Shown here: piece after piece, positions 41,147 through 50,242 of the stretch
How the letters are laid out: each line of letters opens with the position of its first letter
Position numbering within the stretch: the first letter of the stretch is position 1
Assembly (NCBI GenBank): GCA_900553785.1
Contig: USES01000001.1
Coordinates: 85,834 to 149,833 of the forward strand
Reading direction: 5' to 3'
Length of the DNA stretch: 64,000 bases
Origin: an uncultured Clostridium sp.
Lineage (GTDB): Bacteria; Bacillota; Clostridia; TANB77; CAG-465
Notes under the pieces: generated by a model
Told to the model about the DNA's origin: nothing
Seen by the model: the letters and a program-made list of their open reading frames with translations, nothing else
Database searches by the model: none
Made by a program: the position numbers and the translations under genes

Positions 41147-42733
41147 TTATCTCACCTCGTGATTTTCTTCAGATTTTTCGATGGCTTTAGCATCTTTTAC
41201 ATTATCTTCTACTTCAATAGTTTCTGCTATTTCTCTATCACTTTTTACCATATCACTTAATCCGCTCAAATCATTTTTGTTGCTTACTTCAATTGTCTCT
41301 TTTGTTTCTTCTTTAGGAGCAGGCAGTTCCCATATATTATACTCGCCTCTTTGAGCCTTTACTTCTACGAAAGTTCCTGCAGATTTGGTAAACTTTTCGT
41401 ATTCTCCTTTAATTCCCTTAAGTTTTTCTTGTTCTTTTTCACTTGCATTTTTCATAGCACTATCTAAAGTTTCCAATATATTATTAGTAGCATTTCCTAC
41501 TCCAAGTTCACTAATATTCATTATATCTTTCAAATCTTTAGTATTTAACCCTTTTACTAAATTTTCATCTTTTATATTTTCTCTTAGTTTTCTATCTAAT
41601 TGTGCACCAAGTTTAATATAAACTTTTTCTGCTCTGCTTTTCAAGAAAGAAAAGAATCCAACTGTTCTAATTCCAAGTTTGTCGAAGTTCTCTTTGTTAC
41701 CAAGTATATCTAATAATCTACTTGTATCTTTATCGCTAATTTCGCCATTTTTCTTTAATAACGCTTTTGTAATTCTTTTGTAAGATTGTTTATCTGTTTC
41801 TCTTCTCTTGTTAGATTCAGAATTTAAAGTTTCTTCATCTTTTGATTTTTCATTTTGAGTATCATCCATTGTAGCAGCAACAAATACAGCTTCCTGATCA
41901 TTTTTACTTTTCGACTTTTGCTTTTGCTCTGGCACCTCAACATATTTAGTTTGATTATCCTTGTTTTCCTCTTCTTCAGCTTTAGCTGTATCTTCTTCTT
42001 TTGCTTTCTCTTCTACTTTTTCCTTTTCTTCTGAAGCTTTTTGCTCCTGAGTCTCAGGCACTTCTGGCAATACTATATCTTCTTTTGAAAGGTCAATGTA
42101 ATCTTTGTATTTTTCTTTGTTCTTTGTTAATTCATTATCTAACTTAGTTATTCTTTCTTCATAAGAGCTAAGCTTTTTATCAAACCCGTCTAATTGAGAT
42201 TTTAAGACTTCTAATTGTTCTTTCTTTGCTTCAAGTATATCTTTTTCTTCCTCATTAGAATCCTTCTCCATAGATTCAACTTCAGCCTTTAACTCATTAT
42301 ATTTTGCTTTTTCTTCTTCGACAAAAGCAGCATATTTTGTTTTATTCGTTTCTAATTTTTTCTTTTCTTTTTCCGCATCAGTAATATACTTAGATATAAC
42401 AATTTTAATTTGTGATTCTAAGCTTTGTATATTTTTTGAATATTCTTCTTTCTGAGCAATCAACTTTTCTCTTGCATTGTGCTCATTTACTATGGCATCA
42501 CCAGATGTTATTATTTCTTTTTGAGAATCTGTTAAATCTCTTTCGCCAAGTCCTTGCAAAGCTTCCATAGCCTTTGCTTCGCCCTCATCATATTCCTTAT
42601 ACCTTCCGCTCTTTTCAAAAGACTCTAATCCTTTTTCTGTCTTTTCTATTTTCTCCTTATATTTCATTACAGCATCATAAAAAGCATCTGCCTTTTCTAT
42701 ATCTGTAATTTTTTTAGTAGTTTTTTCTGCCAT
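41147..42733 (-). CDS. Large coiled-coil protein of unknown function, 528 residues
   Basis: No recognised family. Residues ~1-215 are long heptad-like Lys/Glu helices (KYKEKIEKTEKGLESFEKSG, later KSQLDGFDKKLSSYEERITK). A 90-residue Glu/Lys/Gln-rich disordered linker follows. A compact region (~305-455, KRITKALLKKNGEISDKDTS, RTVGFFSFLKSRAEKVYIKL) and an acidic tail complete it. There is no signal peptide or membrane helix. The ATG has GAGGAGG upstream, inside the end of the small coiled-coil gene 42737-42865, and the SDR gene follows by 3 bp. A scaffold or filament role is only a guess. Confidence 0.75.
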   Translation of the reverse strand: MAEKTTKKITDIEKADAFYDAVMKYKEKIEKTEKGLESFEKSGRYKEYDEGEAKAMEALQGLGERDLTDSQKEIITSGDAIVNEHNAREKLIAQKEEYSKNIQSLESQIKIVISKYITDAEKEKKKLETNKTKYAAFVEEEKAKYNELKAEVESMEKDSNEEEKDILEAKKEQLEVLKSQLDGFDKKLSSYEERITKLDNELTKNKEKYKDYIDLSKEDIVLPEVPETQEQKASEEKEKVEEKAKEEDTAKAEEEENKDNQTKYVEVPEQKQKSKSKNDQEAVFVAATMDDTQNEKSKDEETLNSESNKRRETDKQSYKRITKALLKKNGEISDKDTSRLLDILGNKENFDKLGIRTVGFFSFLKSRAEKVYIKLGAQLDRKLRENIKDENLVKGLNTKDLKDIMNISELGVGNATNNILETLDSAMKNASEKEQEKLKGIKGEYEKFTKSAGTFVEVKAQRGEYNIWELPAPKEETKETIEVSNKNDLSGLSDMVKSDREIAETIEVEDNVKDAKAIEKSEENHEVR

Positions 42734-42736
42734 AGT

Positions 42737-42865
42737 TTACACCTCCTCTTTTGCACTCTTTACTTCTTCTAATGTGCTTTCCAAATCCTTAATTTTCTCT
42801 AAATTCTTCTCGATTTTATCTAAAGATGCCTCTATTTTCTTTTCTAACATTTCTCCCTTATTCAT
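42737..42865 (-). CDS. Small coiled-coil protein, 42 residues
   Basis: A 42-residue gene whose product (MNKGEMLEKKIEASLDKIEK, then KNLEK..LESTLEEVKSAKEEV) is one continuous amphipathic helix with leucine/isoleucine heptads. The ATG follows GGAGGAAACAA and the promoter at 42892-42919 fits. Its last codons (GAG GAG GTG) form the ribosome-binding site for the 528-residue coiled-coil gene, whose ATG is 3 bp after the stop. This suggests a partner protein or a translational-coupling leader. Confidence 0.7.
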   Translation of the reverse strand: MNKGEMLEKKIEASLDKIEKNLEKIKDLESTLEEVKSAKEEV

Positions 42866-42891
42866 TTGTTTCCTCCATAAATTCTACTCTT

Positions 42892-42919
42892 ATTATATTA
42901 TAACCAAAAAATATGTCAA
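42892..42919 (-). promoter_or_regulatory. Promoter for the coiled-coil operon
   Basis: TTGACA (42914-42919), 16-bp spacer, TATAAT (42892-42897). It lies directly after the recG stop codon. Confidence 0.6.
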
Positions 42920-42921
42920 GC

Positions 42922-44976
42922 TTATGTGCCTATATTTTTTAACTGTTCACTATATTTTTCATAGATTTTACATTTTAACATATTATTTTCTTCATTTTCT
43001 AATTTAGGATCATTTGTAAGTATTTCCTTTGCCGCATCGGTTGCCTCTTTTAATACAGAGACATCTTTTAAGAGATCCGCCAGTTTAAACTCTGGCAAAC
43101 CATGTTGTCTTATACCAAAAAAGTCCCCTGGCCCACGAAGTTCTAAGTCTTTTCTGGCTATTTCAAAGCCATCGTTAGACTTAGCCATAATTTGTAATCT
43201 TTCTCTTGAATCTTTACTCTTGTTTTTAGACTTTAATACACAATATGATTCAAATTCAGATCTTCCAACCCTTCCTCTTAGCTGGTGGAGCGTTGCAAGT
43301 CCAAATCTATCTGCATCTTCTATTACCATCAAAGTCGCATTTGGAACATTTACGCCAACTTCTATTACAGTTGTAGATACTATTATTTGAATATTTCCCT
43401 CTTTAAACTGTGCCATTACTTCATCTTTTTCTTTGTTTTTCATCTTGCCATTTAAAAAGCCTACACTATATTTTCTAAACACATTATCTCTATACTCCTC
43501 ATAAAGAGATTTTGCATCTTTTAAGTCCAGTTCTTCATTTTCTTCTATAAGTGGACAAACAATATATACCTGATGCCCCTTATCCACCTCTTTTTTAATA
43601 AATGTATTTATTCTTTCATCATATGTTTCATCGACAACATATGTCTTAATAGTCTTCCTATTAGGTGGTAGTTCATCTATTATTGTCATATCCAAATCAG
43701 AATACAACATAAGAGCGAGTGTTCTTGGTATTGGTGTAGCACTCATAACAATAACATCTGGAGTGTTTCCTTTATTTGAAAGTTTAATTCTTTGTTTTAC
43801 TCCAAATCTATGCTGTTCATCTGTAACAATAATTCCTAAATTTTTGAATATAACGTTATCTTCTATAATAGAATGAGTTCCTATTAAAATATCTATTTTA
43901 CCTTCTTTAAGTTCGGTTAATATTCTCTTTTTTTCTTTTGCAGTAGTGTTGCCAGTAAGCACTTCTACATTTATATTTAGCTTCTCACAATAATTCTTCA
44001 ATTCATTTTTGTGCTGCACAGCAAGAATAGTAGTAGGAGCCATAAGGGCTGCTTGGTATCCATTCTTTACAGCTATATACATAGCTATTGCTGCAACTAT
44101 AGTCTTACCACTTCCAACATCTCCTTGTACTAATCTGTTCATAACCTTAGCAGTGGACATATCTGTTGTTATATCTGCCAAAGCTCTTTTTTGTGCTCCA
44201 GTTAACTCAAATGGTAATAATTTTAAGAACTCATCAAAATTAACATCGTTAAACTTAATGCCCTCATCTTTTTGTATATTCCTATACCTTATACTTTGAA
44301 GAGCAAGTTGCAATAAAAATAGTTCTTCAAATATAATTCTTTTTCTTGCTTTATCTATATCTTCAAAATTCTTAGGAAAATGTATATCCTTAGCCGCTTT
44401 GTCTATACCTACTAAGTTGTATTTAATCTTCAATTCATTTGGTATAGTTTCCGTAAATTTTATTCCTTCTGAAAATACATTTTTTTCTAAAGAAAATATA
44501 TAATTATTTGTAATTCCTGCTGTTAATCTGTACTGTGGAAATATTCCAAATAATGAATTTATTTTTTGAGCTGGTACTATCAAAGGGTTTTGAACTTCAA
44601 ATCTTCCATTAACATACTCTACTTTACCGTAAAACGCGTACTCATCACAAGTATTTAGCTTGTCCAATACATATTTTTGATTAAATATTGTAATCTGCAC
44701 ATCTCCTGTGCCATCACTTACATAAAAATACACTATATTTAGTGATTTCCTTATTCTTCTAGAATTTATTCTTCCAACTATTCTGCCACTAAATATAACA
44801 GATTCTCCATGTACAAAATCAGATATCTTTTTTATGCTTCTTCTATCTTCATATGTTCTTGGATAATGCTCCACTAAATCCTCATATGTATATATGCCCA
44901 GTTTTTCCAACTTCTTTGCTTTAACAGGGCCTACTCCCTTTAAATACTGTATATTTTCATCTAGAGTTTCCATCAT
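42922..44976 (-). CDS. recG: ATP-dependent DNA helicase RecG
   Basis: Branch-migration helicase that reverses stalled forks. The 684-residue protein has the N-terminal wedge domain with OB fold (GESVIFSGRIVGRINSRR), Walker A VQGDVGSGKTIVA, TDEQHRFGVKQR (DEQH), MSATPIPRTLAL, GRVGRSEFESYCVL and the TRG region GDFFGIRQHGLPEFK. Length normal. The promoter at 44989-45017 overlaps the mazF stop. Confidence 0.96.
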   Translation of the reverse strand: MMETLDENIQYLKGVGPVKAKKLEKLGIYTYEDLVEHYPRTYEDRRSIKKISDFVHGESVIFSGRIVGRINSRRIRKSLNIVYFYVSDGTGDVQITIFNQKYVLDKLNTCDEYAFYGKVEYVNGRFEVQNPLIVPAQKINSLFGIFPQYRLTAGITNNYIFSLEKNVFSEGIKFTETIPNELKIKYNLVGIDKAAKDIHFPKNFEDIDKARKRIIFEELFLLQLALQSIRYRNIQKDEGIKFNDVNFDEFLKLLPFELTGAQKRALADITTDMSTAKVMNRLVQGDVGSGKTIVAAIAMYIAVKNGYQAALMAPTTILAVQHKNELKNYCEKLNINVEVLTGNTTAKEKKRILTELKEGKIDILIGTHSIIEDNVIFKNLGIIVTDEQHRFGVKQRIKLSNKGNTPDVIVMSATPIPRTLALMLYSDLDMTIIDELPPNRKTIKTYVVDETYDERINTFIKKEVDKGHQVYIVCPLIEENEELDLKDAKSLYEEYRDNVFRKYSVGFLNGKMKNKEKDEVMAQFKEGNIQIIVSTTVIEVGVNVPNATLMVIEDADRFGLATLHQLRGRVGRSEFESYCVLKSKNKSKDSRERLQIMAKSNDGFEIARKDLELRGPGDFFGIRQHGLPEFKLADLLKDVSVLKEATDAAKEILTNDPKLENEENNMLKCKIYEKYSEQLKNIGT

Positions 44977-44988
44977 ATCACCAGAAAA

Positions 44989-45017
44989 AGTATAGCATGA
45001 TTAAAATAGGTTGTCAA
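44989..45017 (-). promoter_or_regulatory. Promoter for recG
   Basis: TTGACA (45012-45017), 17-bp spacer, TATACT (44989-44994). The -35 overlaps the end of the mazF-like gene. Confidence 0.6.
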
Positions 45018-45421
45018 TCAATTTTAAACATTTGTTCTTTGCGTATAAAGCTCTTTATATACTCGTCAAAATCAACTTTTCCTCTTAATCCAAAACTTAT
45101 CTCTATAGCTTTTTTTAATTTGTCTAATGTCTCCTTATCTAGCTTTCCAACCTTTTCCTTTAATCTACTTTTATCTAAAGTTCTTATTTGCTCAGCTAAA
45201 ATAACAGAATCTTTTTCTAATCCATATTTAGTACCATCTATTTCAAGATGAGTCGGCATTTTGACCTTTTCCTTAGAGGTTATGGCTATTCCTATAATAG
45301 TAGGGCTAAATCGATTCCCAACGTCATTTTGTATAATAACTATTGGACGAATTCCATCTTGTTCACTCCCTACAACTGGACTTAAATCTGCATAGAATAT
45401 ATCCCCTCTTCTGATTCTCAT
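45014..45421 (-). CDS. MazF/PemK-type endoribonuclease (NdoA-like)
   Basis: A sequence-specific mRNA interferase family. The 135-residue protein has [46 protein letters not shown], and [16 protein letters not shown], the pattern of the chromosomal Bacillus EndoA. A ~18-residue Lys/Glu C-terminal extension is present. The gene before it (45428, 6 bp upstream) is a membrane-anchored unknown protein, not a MazE antitoxin. No short ribbon-helix-helix gene is visible nearby. ATG follows AAGGAGTGAAACTAA. Confidence 0.88.
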   Translation of the reverse strand: MRIRRGDIFYADLSPVVGSEQDGIRPIVIIQNDVGNRFSPTIIGIAITSKEKVKMPTHLEIDGTKYGLEKDSVILAEQIRTLDKSRLKEKVGKLDKETLDKLKKAIEISFGLRGKVDFDEYIKSFIRKEQMFKID

Positions 45422-45427
45422 TTAGTT

Positions 45428-46099
45428 TCACTCCTTGTATTCAAACTTAGTATATACTATGCAATTTAATACATTTTTGTTTTTATCTAGTATATTTATA
45501 ATATTAGGATACATTGTTTTTTTATCAAACTCCACTTGTATCTGTGAAATAAAATCATCTTTCAAAATATTATTTAGACAAAACTCCTCTTGGGATTTAC
45601 CACAAAGTGTAAAATACACACTAATAACATCATCTTTCTCATACGTTTTAACGGCACAATCACAATTGTTTTTCTCAGATAATACATAACTATACGCTTT
45701 AGATAAACTAGAATAACTAATTCTACACTCATCTATATTTACCAATTTCTTTTCAAAAATATTTTTTTGTCCATCATTTTTTATTGTTATTGTATCACCT
45801 TTTACAATTATATAACTTCTTTCTCCAACACTATCTAAATACTCAAATATATGCTCGTCTTTAGAATATGTTTCTTTTACAAAATATGTATTTATATTTT
45901 TGTTAGATACAACCGTTAAATCGTATTCTGCGCTATATGGCATATCCAACATAACCTCAATATTCTTTAATCTTTTTCCAAAAGAAATAACTTCAATTTT
46001 AAAATTTAATAATACAATAAAGACAAGCACTATTATGCCAACTATTATATATAACCATTTAGACTTAAATATTTTATTTACACAAATATTAACAAACAT
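45428..46099 (-). CDS. Membrane-anchored protein of unknown function
   Basis: A 223-residue protein with one N-terminal membrane helix (WLYIIVGIIVLVFIVLLNF) and an extracytoplasmic domain rich in beta strands. The domain has two cysteine-containing segments (ECRISYSSL, NNCDCAVKTYE, FTLCGKSQEEFCLNN). The fold pattern faintly recalls LolA-like lipoprotein-sorting domains of Gram-positive sporulation proteins, but I cannot assign it. The ATG uses AGGTG inside the ypeB terminator hairpin as ribosome-binding site. It precedes mazF by 6 bp. Confidence 0.65.
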   Translation of the reverse strand: MFVNICVNKIFKSKWLYIIVGIIVLVFIVLLNFKIEVISFGKRLKNIEVMLDMPYSAEYDLTVVSNKNINTYFVKETYSKDEHIFEYLDSVGERSYIIVKGDTITIKNDGQKNIFEKKLVNIDECRISYSSLSKAYSYVLSEKNNCDCAVKTYEKDDVISVYFTLCGKSQEEFCLNNILKDDFISQIQVEFDKKTMYPNIINILDKNKNVLNCIVYTKFEYKE

Positions 46100-46138
46100 A
46101 CAAACACCTAATCACATTTTATGAATTAGGTGTTTGTA
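46099..46138 (-). terminator. ypeB terminator that also holds the next gene's RBS
   Basis: TACAAACACCTAAT (46099-46112) is the exact complement of ATTAGGTGTTTGTA (46125-46138). On the minus strand the 3' arm ends at the ATG of the next gene and contains its AGGTG ribosome-binding site. The U-tract is poor. Confidence 0.6.
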
Positions 46139-46141
46139 TAA

Positions 46142-47557
46142 TTACATAGTAAGTTTTCCGCCTGGTGTGTTTAATATAATTAAAACTTGCTCTTCTTCTA
46201 AGGTAGTAGCGTTTATATATATAATGTATTCTCTTTCTTCTACTTTGCCTTTAAATTCATATGTAAGTACCTCTTCGTTAATATCATTTGGTATTATTGC
46301 AAGTCCTGTACTTTGTACATCTATTTCTTCGTTTAGTACAGCCATAGCACGTTCTTTAGTTGTAACAGGAGTTAGATTTTCTCTTTCATGATGATTAAAT
46401 ATGTATCCTCCACATTCTACAGAACATACTTCTCCTGTATCTTGAGCAATTTTTACTTTAACTAAATCTGTATATATAATTACTCCATTCATATTACTTG
46501 CATAGTTTATGGTAACCATGTTTTCTTGTTCTATTAGATATGTAGCACTCATATTCATAATACCTATGTCACTCAAATACTTTTCACCTATTTTTTTGGC
46601 TTCATCATCAGATATATTCTTTTCCTTGACAGCTCTATCCTGTACCATTAAATAAAGTAAACCACCAAATTTAGTTATTTGTACCGTTATTTCATTACTA
46701 TTTTTTTCAAGTATTACTTTAAATGTATACAAATCAATTTTACCACTAGTTTGACCTATATACTGAACATCATATATTTTAGGCTCTTTTAAATTGTTAC
46801 TTAAAAATTTACTTTTAACACACGAAATTGCCTTATCCTTTGCCTCAGTTATTGTTACTTCTTTTAAACCTTGAATAAGCTTAGGTGTTGTACTTTCAAG
46901 GTGGCTTGAATATGCTCCGTCATATATTAGTCCCTCATATTCCACAAAATTGTTTTTTATATCTTCTACTCCTTGAACTAGTATATTTTTATTATTTTCA
47001 AGCTTATCATCTGCTACTTTAGAGACTTCATCCCAACGTATGCTTCCCTTTGACATCTCGTTATATATACTATCTAATGTATCTGTAACTGCAATCATAC
47101 CTTCATTTATTTTTTTTAGTATTTCATAATCTTTATCATCTAGCTCTTCGGTTGCTAATTTTTTTATTGCATACTTACTAAAATCTGCCACCTGAGTAAA
47201 AAACTTAGAAACGTTATTCATACTATTTTGATTAACAGGTAAATTTGCAAGTGCCTCTTTAGCCAAATTTGTCTGGCTTAATATCTCAACAAATGATGAA
47301 ATTTGTTGAGGCTTAGTTGTTGTTACTCTAACCTTTTCTATAAATACCTCTGCATTTTTTACATTTCCAATCATGTTATATAATGTTCTATTGTTTACAT
47401 CACTATTTGATTGTTTGCTTCTTCCATACACATTTGCCATTTGAAGTGCAAATAACATAGTAATTCCAAAAATACAAAAGGATATAACATGAAGTCTTTT
47501 GCTTCCTAATTTTTCTTTTATTTTATTTACATTTATTTCAAACTTCTCTAAAAACAT
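46142..47557 (-). CDS. ypeB: Germination protein YpeB
   Basis: YpeB is needed to place and stabilise SleB in the spore. 471 residues: one N-terminal membrane helix (VISFCIFGITMLFALQMANVYGR), a helical N-terminal domain and C-terminal PepSY-like repeats (KAISCVKSKFL, KKIGEKYLSDIGIM, ERAMAVLNEEI). ATG at 47557 is chosen because GAGGAATGAT precedes it. It is one base after the sleB stop, so the pair is coupled. Confidence 0.93.
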   Translation of the reverse strand: MFLEKFEINVNKIKEKLGSKRLHVISFCIFGITMLFALQMANVYGRSKQSNSDVNNRTLYNMIGNVKNAEVFIEKVRVTTTKPQQISSFVEILSQTNLAKEALANLPVNQNSMNNVSKFFTQVADFSKYAIKKLATEELDDKDYEILKKINEGMIAVTDTLDSIYNEMSKGSIRWDEVSKVADDKLENNKNILVQGVEDIKNNFVEYEGLIYDGAYSSHLESTTPKLIQGLKEVTITEAKDKAISCVKSKFLSNNLKEPKIYDVQYIGQTSGKIDLYTFKVILEKNSNEITVQITKFGGLLYLMVQDRAVKEKNISDDEAKKIGEKYLSDIGIMNMSATYLIEQENMVTINYASNMNGVIIYTDLVKVKIAQDTGEVCSVECGGYIFNHHERENLTPVTTKERAMAVLNEEIDVQSTGLAIIPNDINEEVLTYEFKGKVEEREYIIYINATTLEEEQVLIILNTPGGKLTM

Positions 47558-47558
47558 A

Positions 47559-48116
47559 TCATTCCTCATTTGCAAATCTGTGATTTCCTATTGTCACAAC
47601 TGTCTTAAGTGAAAATAACCATTTGCTTTTTGTATACCTTGGATCATAAAAGTACAAGCAACCATTAGTAGGATCACTACCATTCATTGCTTCTCTTGCT
47701 GCTTTATAAATAGTAGCTTTATCCTCAAAAGGTTTATCTATTTGTCCATCAGTCACACACGTAAATTGTCCCTTTTGATATATTACACCTGCAATGGTAT
47801 TAGGAAACTCAGACGATTTTACTCTATTCATTATAACAGCTCCGACTGCAACTTGCCCAAGGTATGGCTCTCCTCTAGCTTCACCATTTATAACTCTAGC
47901 AAGTAAATCTAACATATCATCACTATTTTCAGTTTCTTTATTATTATTTTTAGTTGAACTTTGTTTTGTACTTATTGAACTTTCATCCGTTGCTGTTGCA
48001 TATAACCTGTGAAAGAAGCTAAAATCTATTTCGTTATAATTTACAGACAATCCAAGAGATATACTTAATATAAACAATACAAAAACAAGATATATGTATT
48101 TTTTTATCTTTTTCAT
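47559..48116 (-). CDS. sleB: Spore cortex-lytic enzyme SleB, catalytic domain only
   Basis: A lytic transglycosylase that degrades spore cortex at germination. The 185-residue protein has an N-terminal signal/membrane segment, a Ser/Thr/Asn linker and the Hydrolase_2 domain (LLARVINGEARGEPYLGQVAVGAVIMNRV with catalytic Glu, and NGCLYFYDP). The N-terminal peptidoglycan-binding domain of Bacillus SleB is missing. The start codon region is buried in a long hairpin (48086-48128) and lacks a clear ribosome-binding site. Confidence 0.92.
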   Translation of the reverse strand: MKKIKKYIYLVFVLFILSISLGLSVNYNEIDFSFFHRLYATATDESSISTKQSSTKNNNKETENSDDMLDLLARVINGEARGEPYLGQVAVGAVIMNRVKSSEFPNTIAGVIYQKGQFTCVTDGQIDKPFEDKATIYKAAREAMNGSDPTNGCLYFYDPRYTKSKWLFSLKTVVTIGNHRFANEE

Positions 48117-48128
48117 ACATATATCTTG
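48086..48128 (-). terminator. 14-bp hairpin over the sleB start codon
   Basis: CAAGATATATGTAT (48086-48099) is the exact complement of ATACATATATCTTG (48115-48128), loop 15. On the minus strand it is followed by TTTTTG. It may end mrdA transcripts and also hide the sleB start. Confidence 0.55.
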
Positions 48129-48150
48129 CGTAATTTATTTTAAATTATAA

Positions 48151-50229
48151 CTAAAAACTTATCTCTTGATTAGATATGTCTTGGTTAGATTTTATATTTG
48201 ATTCTTGTTTTCTAATATTGTAATATTCTTTTACTATGTCTCTAGCAACAACAGCTGCATTTAATCCACTACCACCATGTTCAATTACAATAACTATTGC
48301 TATATCTGGATTTTTAATAGGTGCATACCCTCCAAATAAGGCATTTGCTGAACCTGTTGCAACTTCTGCAGTACCTGTTTTTCCTGCGACCTCAACATTA
48401 TTTCTACCAAAAACATAATACGTTCCTCCGCCTGTTTCCATAGAACTACGTTCCATTCCAGATAAGACAGTATTTAATGTATCTTCCTTTAATTCTATTT
48501 TAGTAGGATTAATTTTTACACCTGTTTTTTCTTCAATATATTGATTTAATTCATCATCACTTATTTCGTTGTTTTCTCCTACTTTCTTTATCAATGTAAG
48601 TCTATTTAAGGTTCCGCCATTAGCCAGTGTTGCTATATAATTTACAAGTTCAACAGGAGTAAATGAATTATATGACTGTCCAATAGCAGCGGACAAAGTA
48701 TCACCTAAATACCAATCAATATTTTGAGTTCCGGCAATAGTTCCCACCGCTTCAGTCAGTTCTATACCAGTTTTACTATTTAAACCAAACATAGTAGCAT
48801 ATTGCACTAATGTTTTAACTCCAACTCTTCTACCAACTTCGTAAAAATAACAGTTACATGATACTTTTATTGCGTCAGAAACATTTATATATCCATGAGT
48901 CCTATGGTAGTCAGTATAAATCCAACATACAGGGTTATAGCTATATGGATAAACTCCTGTATCTTGTATAAGTTCACTAGATGTTATTTTTCCAGTTTCA
49001 AGCCCAGCTATTGCAGATAACATTTTAAAAGTTGAACCAGGAGGATAAGTTCCTTGAGTTGCTCTATTAAACATTGGAATGTTTGGATCAGTGTTAATTT
49101 TTTCCCAATCGCTATACGATATACCTGAAATAAACAAGTTAGGATTGTATGAAGGATAACTTACTAGTGCTAATACTTCTCCTGTTTTAACACTCGTTAT
49201 AACAACAGCCCCTGAGCTTGCATCAGTATATTTGCCATCCTTTTCGGTCTGAAGAGATTTTATCATGTTTCCAAGCGCATTTTCTGCTATCTTCTGTAGC
49301 CTATAGTCTATTGTAAGAGTTACATCTTTTCCGCTTACAGACTCCTTATATACATATTCATAAGTTGCCTTTCCAGAAGAATTTACTTCAGTTCTTATCT
49401 TTCCATTTTCTCCTTTTAAATAATTCTCTAAAAAATACTCTATACCCGTTTTACCAATAATGCTATTTTGAGAATATCCTTGTTCTTTAAGCTTTGCATA
49501 TTCTTCAGAACTTATACTAGAAACATATCCTAAAACATGTGCTAAACTTGTTCCATAATTGTAATATCTCTTAGGTGAAGATAGTACAGCAATTCCACCA
49601 AGCTCGTTTTTTATTTCTTCAATATATGCCATTGTTTCATAAGACACATTAGTTGCTATTGTAACATAAGTAAACAATGAATAACCGTTTCTTGTAATTT
49701 CATATCTTAAATTCAATATTTTAAGTTTTTCAGCTACACTTAAATTATCCTCTATTTCATATCTTTTACAAAGTTTATTTAGCGCTTCTTCAAACGATAC
49801 ATTTTCATCAAAATCATATGTAGTTAAAAATGTCTTCTTAGCATTATCTGATACAAAGTTAAATCCGTTTACAGTCATAGGTAAATTGCTTACTACTTTA
49901 TCTTTATTTTTTTCTATAATGTTTGCTACCTTAAGCAAAATTTCATTTAACTCTTTTGTAGATATATTTGTGTCATAAAGAACAACATCATATCCAATTT
50001 TGCTACTAGCAAGAATCACTCCATTCCTATCATATATAGTTCCTCTTGCAGCCACACTTGCTGTTGTTCTAACCATTTTATTCTGAGATAACTTTCTGTA
50101 ATCATCTCCATTAACTATTTGAAGCTCTATAAGTCTTATTAAAAAAACTAAACAAATGAGCACAAGAATAACTTTAATTACAAGGTTTCTATTACTAAAA
50201 AAACTATTAATCTTTTCTCTTAAAGTCAT
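48151..50229 (-). CDS. mrdA: Penicillin-binding protein 2 (elongasome transpeptidase)
   Basis: Class B PBP that crosslinks peptidoglycan during side-wall growth. 692 residues: N-terminal membrane helix (~18-36), dimerisation domain, transpeptidase domain with STFK 399-402, SCN 457-459 and KTG 617-619. Extra loops in the non-penicillin-binding domain (~100-200) make it longer than average. Last gene of the mre operon, 13 bp after mreD. Confidence 0.95.
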   Translation of the reverse strand: MTLREKINSFFSNRNLVIKVILVLICLVFLIRLIELQIVNGDDYRKLSQNKMVRTTASVAARGTIYDRNGVILASSKIGYDVVLYDTNISTKELNEILLKVANIIEKNKDKVVSNLPMTVNGFNFVSDNAKKTFLTTYDFDENVSFEEALNKLCKRYEIEDNLSVAEKLKILNLRYEITRNGYSLFTYVTIATNVSYETMAYIEEIKNELGGIAVLSSPKRYYNYGTSLAHVLGYVSSISSEEYAKLKEQGYSQNSIIGKTGIEYFLENYLKGENGKIRTEVNSSGKATYEYVYKESVSGKDVTLTIDYRLQKIAENALGNMIKSLQTEKDGKYTDASSGAVVITSVKTGEVLALVSYPSYNPNLFISGISYSDWEKINTDPNIPMFNRATQGTYPPGSTFKMLSAIAGLETGKITSSELIQDTGVYPYSYNPVCWIYTDYHRTHGYINVSDAIKVSCNCYFYEVGRRVGVKTLVQYATMFGLNSKTGIELTEAVGTIAGTQNIDWYLGDTLSAAIGQSYNSFTPVELVNYIATLANGGTLNRLTLIKKVGENNEISDDELNQYIEEKTGVKINPTKIELKEDTLNTVLSGMERSSMETGGGTYYVFGRNNVEVAGKTGTAEVATGSANALFGGYAPIKNPDIAIVIVIEHGGSGLNAAVVARDIVKEYYNIRKQESNIKSNQDISNQEISF

Positions 50230-50242
50230 TTTTGTACCCCCT

